Source: Lanius collurio
Taxonomy: Eukaryota > Chordata > Aves > Passeriformes > Laniidae
Assembly (NCBI GenBank): GCA_020086605.1
Contig: JACBWW010000016.1
Coordinates: 18,499,096 to 18,563,095 of the forward strand
Length of the DNA: 64,000 nt
Direction of reading: 5' to 3'
Shown here: one piece after another, positions 52,601 through 64,000 of the stretch
Position numbering within the stretch: the first letter of the stretch is position 1
Layout: each line of letters begins with the position of its first letter
Made by a program: the position numbers and the translations under genes
Notes under the pieces: generated by a model
Told to the model about the DNA's origin: nothing
What the model saw: only the letters and a program-made list of their open reading frames with translations
Databases searched by the model: none

Positions 52601-53897
52601 CCTACCGTCTTTCAAGGTGAAATCCTAGCCTTCATCTAACTATACAAAGCTGGTGGCAGATTTCCTGGATTTGAACAGGCCATGATTTCACCTACAGTTG
52701 TCATGCACAGCAGGGGCTGAATTGGACTGGACAGAGTTAACTCTGATGTCATCCAGGCAGTGGGATTTTTCCCAGTGTTTTCTGCATGTGGGTCTAGGAA
52801 CTTGGTATTGAATTAGAATCTGTCTAGGAGGAGTGCTGGTAATTGCAGAAACAAATCCCAGGGGTTGCCATTTAATCTACAAGCTCAGTTTTGTTTCAAT
52901 TAGCTGTAAAGTTGGCAATGAGCACAAATGGGTAACCATGAAATGAAAGCTCCTCCAGTGAACACTGTGTCCACAAACTCTCCAAATTGCTGACTCTCAT
53001 TAGAAAGCAAAGGGAGGGGAGAAAATAAAACCACAAACAGTGAGATCCAATTATGGTCTTTCTTCTTTGTTCTTCCACCATCTGGAAATGGCTGGTTTAT
53101 ATTCCAGAAAAGGAGCATGTTCTAGACCTGGTTGTGCAGTCACTCTGCAGCAGTGTCCTCTGGACTGAGAGAGACCGAGTGCTGAGATTTCATTTACATG
53201 CAGCAGTGGAGCTCTCCCATTTCTTCACTCAGGATTTCTGTGCCCACTCAGGCTGACAGCAGATCGTGCTGTTCCCATGTGTGGAATCAGCTTCAGAACA
53301 GAACTTAAGCCAGTTAATGTTGTGTCCAGCTTCCTCCAAAGAGCAGAGCCTACCCTCAGCATATTTGAAGATGTAGGATCTGAGAGCTCTTCCCAGTGGC
53401 ATTTACTTGTTGAGTCAAACTGGATGTTTAATATAAATAGAAGCATACCATCCATTTTCTCTGATCATAACTCCTTCTGGGCTGCCACCTGCTGCTTGTC
53501 CCTAACACCTGAGTGAACCCAGCAGACAGAGCACAGCCAGGCTGTGCTCAGAGCCCCCTGATTGGAAGTGACCATGCTCACTATGATCAGCTTGCAAGAG
53601 ATATCTCTGCTTTGCAAACAGCAGAGCCAACTTACTTGAATGAGCAAGCCCTGAGCTTGGGCTTCAGTAGAATTTTTCAAGTCAAGTAGAATTCAGGTAA
53701 ATACTTCCTAAAAACCAAAAATGTTGCTTCACTGGCAGCTTTTACCTGACTTTGTTTAAAGAAAATGTTTTGTTTTCCTGGCTTTTTAAATCAAGCCTTT
53801 AGTCATTCAAGAGGGGCTAAATATACCCTCAATTATTTTAGTAACTTTTATTTTCAAAGTTCACTTGTGGAGATCTTCATCAGAACATTTTAAAGGA

Positions 53898-54002
53898 CAT
53901 TCTGCAGATGAAAGGAAAAGCAGGACACAGAAGTAAATTGTCTGAGGTGATAGAGCAAGCCAGGATCAGAGCAGGAATCAGGATTCCTGACTCCTGGATA
54001 GT
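53898..54002 (-). mobile_element. MIR/CORE-SINE-like relic
   Basis: CATTCTGCAGATGAAAGGAAAAGCAGGACACAGAAGTAAATTG, then GAGGTGATAGAGCAAGCCAGGATCAGAGCAGGAATCAGGATTCCTGACTCC, matches the reverse-complemented MIR blocks in order: ACAGATGAGGAAACTGAGGCACAGAG, AAGTGACTTG, GGTCACACAGCAAGT and AGAGC.GGAAT...CTGACTCC. Confidence 0.6.
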
Positions 54003-55069
54003 TTTTTATCCAGTGAAAACAGATCTCTGTTACTGCTGTTGAAGAGGATGATAGCATTTTCATTAGGCAATTCAAAGGGAACAATTGTTCTCTTCAGTGC
54101 TATATGGCAAAAGAATGTATATTCAAAACAGAGCCAAGACTGGTAATACCTTGTTTCCAGCTCTGGATGCTGGTGCCTTATGAAGACACCCTTAGTTTCC
54201 CTAACAGGAAAAGCAATAAACCCATCCTAATCATCAAAGCTGTTGCTATTTACAGTTTCCAGAGTTATCTCCTTCATATTATCTTTCCTTTTCCTCCAGA
54301 CAGGTCCTGGTGGAACCCATCAAAGCCTTGAGGTGTGAACTGAGTCAGAAACCACCAAAGTCCGGTCTAAATTATTCTCTGATTTTACAGGCTAAGGGTC
54401 ATCTAATCAGCCTCTGTAAGAAATTTCCCGGGCCAGAAAATACTTGTTTCAGAATACTGAAGTCTGCAAGGTTTATCTTCAAATAATGCAACTGCCGAAA
54501 ACTTGGCTAGAAACAGTTCACCACTATGGCTTTTTTAAAGCTTTTCCCAGAATCCTTTGCAACCATAAGCACTTTTTTTTTTCCTAAATTCCATTTGCAG
54601 GCTGTTTACTCTGTGAAAAAGTGGTGGGTGAGCTCATGTCATTCCCATACCAGGTTTTCAGAATGAGAAAGCTGTGTGTTACCTCATGTTCCTGTGGCTT
54701 TGACCAAAGCAGCAGTCCCTGACAGATGTTAGTTCAGAGATCACAGGGTGGAGTTACTAAAAAAATGTGGTTCAGGATAGATTTACCATGTAGTATTTCA
54801 GATGTAGCAGTAAGATTTTGGGGCCAAAGAACAAGTGGCAAGGGTTGAGGGCCTGGTAAAAAATAGTGCACCTTTCATGTGCCTTCACCTATTAATGCAG
54901 ATAATGCTCAGAGGGGAGTAAAGAAACACAGAGAATTCCCAGAGCTTTGTTTCAATTGATTATAAGCTCTTATGGCTTCCATGATATCTTATCTTTACCA
55001 GGACATTAGAGACAACCTAGTGTCTAACACTTTCTCCTTGCTGCATTCCTGTGGAGGAACTCTGTGATA

Positions 55070-55205
55070 CCCTGCCCATTTTACAAATGAAACACTGCAG
55101 GGTTGAGGGACAGCCTCAGGGTCATGCAGGGAACCAGTCTTAGAGCAGAGAATTAAACAAAGCTCTCCCAAATCCTGATGAGTGCCTTAACTGCCTTTGC
55201 CTCCC
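55070..55205 (-). mobile_element. MIR/CORE-SINE-like relic
   Basis: CCCATTTTACAAATGAAACACTGCAGGGTTGAGGGACAGCCTCAGGGTCATGCAGGGAACC, then AGAGCAGAGAATTAAAC and TGAGTGCCTTAACTGCC, gives the reverse-complemented MIR sequence order from the ATTTTACAGATGAGGAAACTG block to the CTCTTAACCACT block. It is among the clearest of the copies in the window. Confidence 0.6.
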
Positions 55206-55669
55206 TATCTAGTGTGTTTTAGCACAGAGCAAAGTTTAATTTGATGCTGAGATAGGCAAAAGCACCTCAGGCACTCTATTAAATGGAGCATGGGAGTCCT
55301 TTCAGAAAAGTCTTTATCTGGTGACTAGTTACTCTTTCAATCCTGTTGACTTCCGAAAGTCCCTGGTGTCAAGGGTGGTTCAGCATTGGCCTTGCTCCAC
55401 AAGCAGTCTCACCAGTCAAGAGGACCACTGAAGTCAAAATGCTCTGGAGAGTAATGAGTGGGGCCAGAATCCAGCCCAAGCAAAGAGAAAAGAGCGTCAG
55501 TGTTTGTCAGGGAAACTCATCTGAACACCTCTAGCAATTTAAGGGAAGTCCTACAGACAGGCCAGCAAAGCATTTCACTGGTTTCCATTAAATAGTTATC
55601 ACAGATCCTGCTTGCAAGCAGATCTATTTCTTAATATATAAAGCAGTTAAGTCCCAACCATTATATATT

Positions 55670-55689
55670 AAAAAAAAAAAAAAAAAAAA
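55670..55689. repeat. poly-A homopolymer, 20 bases
   Basis: A pure A20 run is preceded by a TATATATTA stretch. It might be a retroposon tail, but no recognisable element precedes it. Confidence 0.9.
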
Positions 55690-58600
55690 TCTGAGAGCAA
55701 ATCAGGAGCACTTGAGCAAAGCAATAAATTCTCCTTTGAACTATTAAAATTTTTGTTAGGCAACATCATAGCAAGAACATCACCTTGTCTTCTGACAGTG
55801 GGTTAGTTCCACGAGCCTTCCTATGCTCTTTGGGTCACTAATGAGCTACTTAGCCCTCACTAAATAAACCCTATGGCAATCCTTACCCAGGAACTTCCAC
55901 ACCCCTTTCATAAATACATTTATTCCCATGTTACAAGTGTGATAATACAGGTCAAGCTGTAAACGAGATTCTTGTTTCATTAATCTAATTGGACAGCAAG
56001 GTGGATTAAAGGCTTAAACTAATAAATGGAGATAACAGACTTTTCAGCTGTTTTGGACTGGCAGAGCAAGTTCATTCTAGCATGGCTTAACCCTGTAAGC
56101 CACATTTTTACCACTTTGTGGCTGTCTGAGGTGATGGTTCTCTGACATCCTGCAATGCTCTGCTAATTCCCATGCCAAAATATTAGCTGCCATCCTTTAC
56201 CCTCTGTAAGTTACTGGGTCTGAGCCAAGAATCTGTCAGCATAAGCGAAGCAAAATCAGATGGTGCAAGCCTGATTACAGTCCATTGCTGTCTCACCCTG
56301 GCCTCCCACTGGTCGTTTCTCAGCAGACTCACTGCTCCACCAGATTGTTCTCCTGCCAGTTCATCAGTCGACAACATTAATAAATGGTTATAAAGATAAG
56401 TTCCATCTTATACTGTGGGCCTGCAGGTGATAGAAAAGATCCCAGCAAAGAGAAAGAGATGCAAGTGTAGTCTCGGCTTGAGACCTTTTTGGTAGAGCAG
56501 AGGTAGGCAAGACCTCCCTGGGAAGCAGTATTGTCTCACAGTCAGTGAGACTGTGATGTGTGAGCTCAGTAAAACCCTTCTGTCTCTGATTGTTCTCTAA
56601 TTCTGGTACCTGCATCAAGTAAATGAAAATTGTCACACTACACAACTCCCATTTCCCTCCTGAGGTCTTTGCTACAGCAAAAAACAGATGTCTGCAGCAG
56701 ACCCAAGCACTTTTTTACTTTTCCACATCCAATCCAAGTTATTTACATTTTATCACATTTAAAAAAATGTGAAAGTCTTCATCCTTTGAGTGGCATCCCC
56801 ATGTGTTAAAGTTTCTAAGATACTCACAGGTTAAAGGTAGTGGGGTCCTTGGATTACAGAAGCATTCTCACAGTTCTCTGTAAAACAAGACTGTGCTTAT
56901 CTTTACTGGTGGCTCTGGTAAAAGTGTAAATGATTTTGCTGACAACCTGGCATTTCATCACAAGTTTTTTAAGTATAGATGATTTCTTTATGGAACACAA
57001 ATTTCAGTGAATTAACCTTAAAATTCCTATAGACCTTTTTCTTCCTCCTCCCCCCTCTAATTTGTTCTGGGTAGAATTAATCTCATCTCCCACAGTGGCT
57101 TTTCTCTCCTGTTCCTAGGAGGACCCTTAGGCTCACACTGCCTTTCCTGACTGAATGTTCCTCCTTATGCAGAAGACTCAATGTTTTGGCCCATGAACCA
57201 ATTTCATCTGGGCTCCTGTAGCAAAGCATGTGCCTTGTAGTATTCTCCCTGTCTGCACAGCCAGTCACCAACGTTGGGAACATGAGAGGAAAGCTGGTGT
57301 TCCTGCACCACATGATGTACAGCTCCACATTCCCTCTGCTTTTAGCTTGGGCCAGTGGCCAATCCTCCTCCCTGTAAGCCAAAGAGTCTTGGATCTGTCT
57401 CATTTCTGGGTGGGACCAGATAATGAAGATACCAGCCAAGGTGTCATGTCCTAATGCCAGACCACAGGCATAGAGTAAGTCTTAATTTAGTCTGATTGTC
57501 ACCACAGAGCTGTCAGACTAGGAATAGCTCTGTGTACAGACAACACAGCTTCCTGTGAATCCATACAGGAAATATTTTCCCAGGCAGGACCCATTTCAGC
57601 CAAGCCATTTCTAAATGAGTGCCTCAGGAAAAGGCTGTGGTCAAATCTCCCCTAGCTTGCCATAGCATTGGGGAGGCCTAAGCAGCGACAGCAGACTTTA
57701 CCTCCCAGCTGGCAGAGACACCACCACAAATTTCTCTCCAGCTCCTCAGGTAGAACTGAGAACAGGAGCCAGAATATGGTGGATGTGAACTCTCTCTGGG
57801 ACCTTGGCAGAGAAGACAAACTCCTTTATCAACTTATCACAACTTGTGGTGGTAATGACCTATTAAACCTCTGCTATTCCTACTGTCCTCACCATGGGCT
57901 CTTCCTTTCATAGGTCTGTTAATGCTTTGTCAAAAGGCAGAAACACTGCTTTGACATAAAAAGCTGCTGTTTACAGTTGACAGAAAGCTTACATTAGACT
58001 GGGCCACCTGAACCTCCTCACCCAACATAAACAGAATCTATCAACACTGCTTAAGCCATTAACCCTGACAACTGAGGTTTTCCAGGGAAAGCCCTTATCA
58101 AAAGGGGGCTGCACATGAAACCCAATGAGAAAAATCCTCATTGCCCCAAATGAACTCAACTTCCATGGGAAGATGTGGATTTGGGTGAGCCTTGTTAGGC
58201 TCACCCTAATCCCTTTGACAAGCCAGCGGTTCCTTCAGGTTGGAACACAAATCCTCCCGGAATCTTCCTCTGCTCTCCATTTGTATGGCAGCTACAATTT
58301 TTTAAAGATCATTATCTGATCAACATGGGATAGGAATGTTTGGAGTTGAGCAAGTGAGTCATTAGTGGAGAGGCCCTTCCTTATCTGGTGAATTCTGTTC
58401 AGAGAAACCTCCCCTTGTGTGCTCCCCACAAGGTTTGTGGTGCTTCTTGCATGTGCCCCGACACCAATAATCTCCTGGCAAAGCCCTGGGAAGAGGCTGT
58501 TGGAGGGAGCCCACATGAAGAATGTCTCCTGAAACTCTTCCTTCTCACAAGTGTTTAGAGCAAAGGGTGAAGCCAAGGGAAGAAGCCTGTAAAGAAAGCT

Positions 58601-59540
58601 TCACATGGGCTTTCCAAATGTAATCAGGCTCTTACCTCAAACATTTGGCCCTTGTTTGTAAGGCAGAAGGCTTCTGGAAAAAGTCATTTTCCATCACAGT
58701 GCTGACTTTCCATCTCCAAATTGGGACTCTGGAAAAAACTGAGAGTTAGAGAGAACAAATAAAGAGTAATAGGAACTTGTTCAACTTCGTAATGAATTTT
58801 TAATTTTATCTACACAAGATTTTTTAAGTTTCAAGGGAGACAAGGTAATTTTACATTACAAATGCAGAAGTATTTTTCCTTTTCATTCTCTCTACTTCTC
58901 CTTCTTTTGAGAAGAAGACAAAAGGGAGTCGTAGATAAAGAGATCATATAGCAGCTATTGGAAACATTGTTTAGATGCACTTAAAATTGCTTTCTGAGCT
59001 ATAGATCTCACTTGTTTTCCCAAAGGAAAATCTAACACACATCTACCTCCACCTGCTGGAAGAAGATTAAAAATGTTAACAGTTATAATTTTCAGTTAAC
59101 AGACCAAAGATCTTCTACATACTGTGTGAGGCTTGCAGTGGGAAAAAGATCATAGTGAGGGAAAATGTCCCAAATCCACAGTTTCTGGATTTAGCAAGCC
59201 TTCATTACATAGTATTAGTAAATGTTTAGCACTGTAGGGCAGAAGGAGACTTGGTTTTGTACTGGGTAAGTTTTTGACTGACTTTTTTTCCATGTTGGAT
59301 AGATATTTAGGGATCAGTATTAACCTCACTGGACAGTGGTGGAAATCCAAAGGAATTTAGTTTGAGGCAGAAGCAGGCCATTGGTATGTGAGCTGTGAAG
59401 GCAACTGAGCCTTTTCTTCTCTGCAGATGGTAAATTCACAGACATTCAGGACAGAAATATTCTCATTTTAATGTTTTCACTGCTGGCTGCAAAAATGCAA
59501 TATGTTTAAATCACAGAGTAATCTTTTTGATCTAGGTTTG

Positions 59541-59643
59541 AAAACCAAAAAAAAGAAAAAAAAAAAAGAAAAAAGAAAAAGGCTTTTGTAGTTTTAAAGA
59601 AGGTTGGAATTTTCCTCCTTTTTTTTTTTTTTTATTTTACTTT
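59541..59643. repeat. A-rich tract facing a T-rich tract
   Basis: An A/G-rich run (about 59541-59580, mostly A with single G interruptions) is followed about 36 bases later by a poly-T run (about 59617-59638). The two are complementary and could form a snap-back hairpin. They may also be two unrelated homopolymer tracts; no retroposon body is recognisable next to either. Confidence 0.8.
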
Positions 59644-60670
59644 TATGACAGTTATAAAGAATATCAGATTGGTCCTGAGGAAAGGATTCTTCATGACAGT
59701 ATGCAAGCCTGGACTTTGGAAGGTTCAGTTTTGGGTCTGTATTTTACCACTGATTTCCCTTGTGGTGGCAGTGGCATCTGTAAAGCATTTTGTGAGATCA
59801 GTGACACTTCTAGAAGAAATATCTTTTTCTCCCAAGTTTTCCACAGGCATTTTAACTAAAGATGCAGAATGCAAAAAGACATTATCCAGATGATTAAGAA
59901 AATAGCCTAAAAAGAGATTTGCTAGCCCTGTCCCTCAAATTAGGACTTTACAACTCCCAGAACATGTTTTCAACCTTCTGGATTCGAACATGGCCAGAAA
60001 GGCAGGCTGACTGTATGGGGATATCACTGGATTCTTTGAATTTATGCCTTGTACCTTAAAAGTAACCCCAGCAACAGGAAAATTCAGACTCAAGGGAGAA
60101 GGGGAAGGGGTTGGTGGGATAACAGGGCTGCCAAATATAATTTCCAAATCTTTTCTCTGCTCTCTGTGGATGGACTTCGCCATGAGTGTTACCAATTAAA
60201 TGCTACATTTTTGCACAAAGCATCCATGAGTTGTCAACATCTTCTTTCCTGATCCCAGGAGGAGCATGGAGAAACCAATAATCTGACAGATCCTCCTAAA
60301 TCCAAGGACTCTCCCACCAGATGGCTGATCCACAAAGTACATCATCCAACCACAGCCTCTGAGCAATTCTGAAGGTCTGACAAGGGAATGCCAGTATTTT
60401 ATTGCTGCCACATCCCGCCCCGCTGTTTTCTTTCCAATCAGTTAAACATTGCATCTGTCAAAGCTCAGCTTAGGTGACCTTGAGTATCCATTTGAAATTG
60501 AGGTTTAAAAATCTTAGAAAGAAAGTGTGGATACTTTTTTTTTTTTTCTTGCAAGTCTCCAGAGAATCTTCCACAAACCAGAGTGTGTTTTTTATTATAG
60601 TTTACATCAACTGGCTGATCTTGGGGACTTCTGTCTGTGTGTGCTTCTGTTACTGATTTTTTTTGGAGGG

Positions 60671-60679
60671 TTGTGTGTT

Positions 60680-60713
<34 letters not shown>
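60671..60713. repeat. (TG)n microsatellite
   Basis: An almost pure TG run of about 15 units (60682-60712) is preceded by an imperfect TTGTGTGTTTATG. It is a likely length-polymorphic locus. Confidence 0.95.
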
Positions 60714-63700
60714 TATCGTGGGCCTTGTTTCCTCTGGAGAAAGGAGACAGTAAAACCCACTTGAAAATTTATACACAAAGTGTCAGGAGCCCAGTTCATT
60801 CATCTGAAGACTCTCCTGCTGTGTTGGGTAAAATGCCCAGAAATATTCAAGTTTGTGTTAACCACAATTCTCCGCTTCCACGTTGTGCCTGATGCCATAT
60901 TTGGAAGCTGGGATTCCTTTGCTCCATGTGGCTGACTCAGAATTTGCATTTGCTTGATACCAGCATCGATTTCCTGTCCCTTTGGGTAGCTGTAATGGAT
61001 GGAGTGGCCACGAAGAGTTCAGCAGGACAAGTAGTGAGAGTTAGTAAGCTCAGTGGAGCAGTATCAGATGTCAGCCAGTGGCTGCTCAGATGTCAGGGAT
61101 GCAGATTCAGATGCTGGAGTCTGGCAGACACATGACCCATGGGCTGCAGTGCGTTGTTAAAAAAATGAAACCTACCCAAGTTATTCATACGAACTCTGAC
61201 ATATTGCAATTGGCAGCCTCATGCTGGGTCTGCCCTAATCACTTGCCAGCATAAGTTAAGAATGTGATTTCACATCTAATGATATTTCTAGACTAGCAAA
61301 AGACTTCTTTGAGGGAGTGGCCTACTTTCCCAACCTTCTCTGCCTCACAGCAATTTTTTTGTGTAGCCAAGAGCCACAAGATTCAAAGTAGACCTCTCAG
61401 GAAACAGGATTGCTTCTCACCAAGAGACAGTGGCTCCCTTCAGAGTCACACTGGGAAGTGCCTTGAAGTAACTCATCTTTTTCAGACTCAGCTATGCCTG
61501 CAGGCTCATTTCCTACCACAGCTAGGAATTTGGATTACCCAGCAGCTCTCACATGGAAAGCCACACTTGGACCACTTACAGTCTACAAGGATGTTGAGTC
61601 ATAGGATGCCAGCCTTGTCCTGGGACGGGACTGGTGGGATGCTTACACCCGTTTTGGGAGGGAGTATTTCATTTCGGGTAGAAGTTACAGGACATTCTGA
61701 TTTTGATGCTGAGGAGAGTTTGCCATCGTGGTAAAACCTGTAACAACATCGGAAACATTTTCCAGGATAGGCTATGTGTGTAACAGAAATTAAAGCTTTG
61801 ACTTTGGCTGCCTTTGAAGCACTGGTGCTTGCTGACAGCCACCACATAGCTCATCCAATTTTGTCTGCTTTCAGCACTTCTGAGGGCTTATGTGCACTGG
61901 TGGGTGCAGGATGCAATGCAGAAAGCCAGAGATGCTGGGAGACAGAGGCCACGTGTCATTTTTGTTTGACTTCCTGGGACTCTCAGAAGCCTTTGTCCTG
62001 GAGAAAGCTAACTGCTGCTGTGATGTGATAGAGGCAGTGTGCATAAAGGCAGTTCCTGTTCAAGAGTGAGATGAGAGACAACAGCAAATACAGCTGATGG
62101 AATAGACTTTGTTGCCTCATCATAAGTGGCACCAGCCTCAGTCTGTCAGTCGTTTATCAAGGCTGTTACATGCACTGCAGTTTTGAAGGAAAAGCAACAA
62201 GTTGCCTCTATGGCTTCTTGGGAATGTCCTCCCTAGCATGGTGGCAATACATTGAAAACCTGTGCTAATGAAAGTCCTGTGCCACTAAATATGAGGAAAG
62301 GTGCAGATGGGATGTTAAAAGTCAGAAAACTGTTTAAATTAACACAACAAAGGAAGGCACTAAGTGAACACAAGGAGAAGGGCTACATTTAAAAAGTATA
62401 TGCTAAGAGAATAGTTGTGTCTGTCAGACTGCTGCCCACAGGGCTGGTAGTTCTCTTCCATTCTAGGACAGGTTTGAAGGTTCAGTTTCAAGCCATTGTT
62501 TTTCCTGTACCTTTTAGTAACCACAAAACTATGCATGCATTGCACTCTTCACCCAAATGTCTTCCCCACAACATCAACTCCCTTTAGTAAAATTGTATAC
62601 AGGTTGCCGTGGTAATCAGTCTCCAGATCCCATTCTGGGTCTCAAAATAAATGGGAAAAACTATGGACATATCATAACATTTTCTGGCTCACCCAAGAGC
62701 CTGAAAGAAATCCTGAAACAAAGGGAAAAGCAACATTTTATCACTCTTGGCAGAGAGAACTCCAGTTGTACAATAGCTTTTATGCCAGTGTGATAAAGAA
62801 GGGAGCAAGAGACAAGGAAAATGGCTAGTCTGTCACAAACACATCTGCTGGAGATGCAGAAAACCTTCTGGAGCAGATGGTCTTGAAAGCTTCTCACTGC
62901 ATTTTGCACAAGCCTCAAAACTCTCAGCTGCTCTGTTACATTCATATCATTTATAGGAAATATAAAATATGAAACATTGAACGTTTTGTTTTAACTAATT
63001 AATATGTTTTTTCATCCCATACTTAAATAAGCTTAACCACCCACCCTGTAGTGTGTGGTAAAATTCAGGCTCTGCTGTGCTATGCAGATGCAAACGTTTG
63101 CAGCCATGTTGATGGATGTCTCTCCAGATAGTTTTCAAGAGCAGTGTCTAGACTTGAAGAGTGAGCACAGTGCACTTCTGACTCTGTCAGGGTAATCTCA
63201 GCATTTCATAGAGCCTCTCTTGTCTCTTCAAGGGGACAGCAGGACAGTCAGCAAATATCCTTTCTTCTTCTGTAACTCTGTACAGGACTTTAGATCAAAG
63301 GTTGTACAGGAAAAAAAAAGGTTGTATAGGAAAAGGGAGGAAGGTGTCTGAAAGCTGTTGGGAACCACCTCTTCCATTCAGTTGTCAAATTTCCAGCTCT
63401 TTGTCACACTTTATCTTTGTGCTTATGTCTGTTCAGTGAATTCTTTCTCTTTCTTTTTGCTATTTTTATGCTGCTTCAGAGGATGAGGACAAAGCTAAGC
63501 TGAGTCATTGACAGCTAAGAGAAGAAATTGTATTTCCATCAATATCTGTACGGTCCACAAAGCATAAAAATTCGATGTGTTTTGAGAACAATCAGGAGTT
63601 CCAAGGAATCTGCACTACAGATCCTTACAAACCTGAGCATGTGGATCTGTATAATTTATTAGAAAAGCTTTGAAATACCGTAAAGAAATAGCACTTCCCT

Positions 63701-64000
63701 GAGAGGAAAACTTTGTCCTGCAAAGAGCAAAGATAAAACACACCTCATTGGCAGTCCTCTAATGGTTTAAGAATTCAACTTCAATAGCAGATAAATGTCT
63801 TAGTACATCTAAAAAACATCACTGAACTCAGAAAGAAACCAGACTTTTCAGGGTGCAGTTTATTCCACCCAAAATAGCTCAGGGAAGTCACTGCTATAAG
63901 TGCTCATTTCACCTTGCGGAAAATGTGCAATCAAGTATCTTCCATTTTTGGTGTTTTACTCTAGCTCTCTGCAGCTTATTCTCAGTGTTTGTCAACACTG

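Larger units (their letters stand above)
46656..64000. other. noncoding DNA, distal upstream region
   Basis: The region holds MIR-like relics at 53.9 and 55.1 kb, homopolymer and TG tracts at 50.6, 55.7, 59.6 and 60.7 kb, and a hairpin at 56753-56772. No neighbouring gene begins within the window: no exon with splice signals or recognisable protein similarity was found on either strand. This fits a gene-poor developmental locus. Confidence 0.55.

Noticed and set aside
23624..63301. Possible enrichment of TCF/LEF sites (ATCAAAG/CTTTGAT at 23624, 24652, 27641, 43900, 50296 and 63294)
   Set aside because: About eight matches to a given 7-mer on both strands are expected in 64 kb by chance. The six seen are not an excess.
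1..64000. CRISPR arrays, phage, operons or other prokaryotic systems
   Set aside because: No regularly spaced repeats, no dense coding and no Shine-Dalgarno-led frames. Composition and repeats are avian nuclear DNA.

Overview
This is vertebrate nuclear DNA, almost certainly from a bird and probably a songbird. The main reasons are CR1 LINE 3' ends with their typical avian sequence, a low density of recognisable repeats, a probable solo endogenous-retrovirus LTR, and a 399-base assembly gap inside a very GC-rich CpG island, a common flaw of avian assemblies. There are no operons, bacterial genes, CRISPR arrays or phage elements.

Only one protein-coding exon is convincing. It lies on the minus strand at 31775-32335 and encodes 187 residues of the catalytic domain of a TIKI (TraB-domain) metalloprotease. 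It reads as TRABD2B (TIKI2) rather than TRABD2A. It sits in or beside a CpG island (about 31.8-33.4 kb) that is broken by the run of N at 32623-33021. Exon 1, with the start codon and signal peptide, was not found and is probably hidden by that gap or further upstream. No exon 3 is visible in the 31.7 kb downstream (1-31774), so the following intron must be very long.

Layout: 1-31774 is the presumed intron after the exon. It holds a probable solo LTR (13.15-13.49 kb), several MIR/CORE-SINE-like relics and two CpG-retaining, homeobox-motif-rich stretches that look like conserved noncoding elements (19.3-19.6 and 27.3-27.95 kb). Next come the exon and CpG island at 31.8-33.4 kb. From 33.4 to 64 kb is the 5' flank, or intron 1 if exon 1 lies further up. 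It holds three CR1 pieces (36.9, 39.1 and 46.4-46.65 kb), more MIR-like relics (41.4, 53.9 and 55.1 kb), microsatellites and several AT-rich possible regulatory elements. All other open reading frames look like chance.

Functionally, the window is a single-gene neighbourhood dominated by noncoding DNA around a developmental Wnt antagonist. I found no evidence of an undescribed biological system. The points most worth checking are the hidden exon 1, the candidate enhancers and the set of MIR-like relics.
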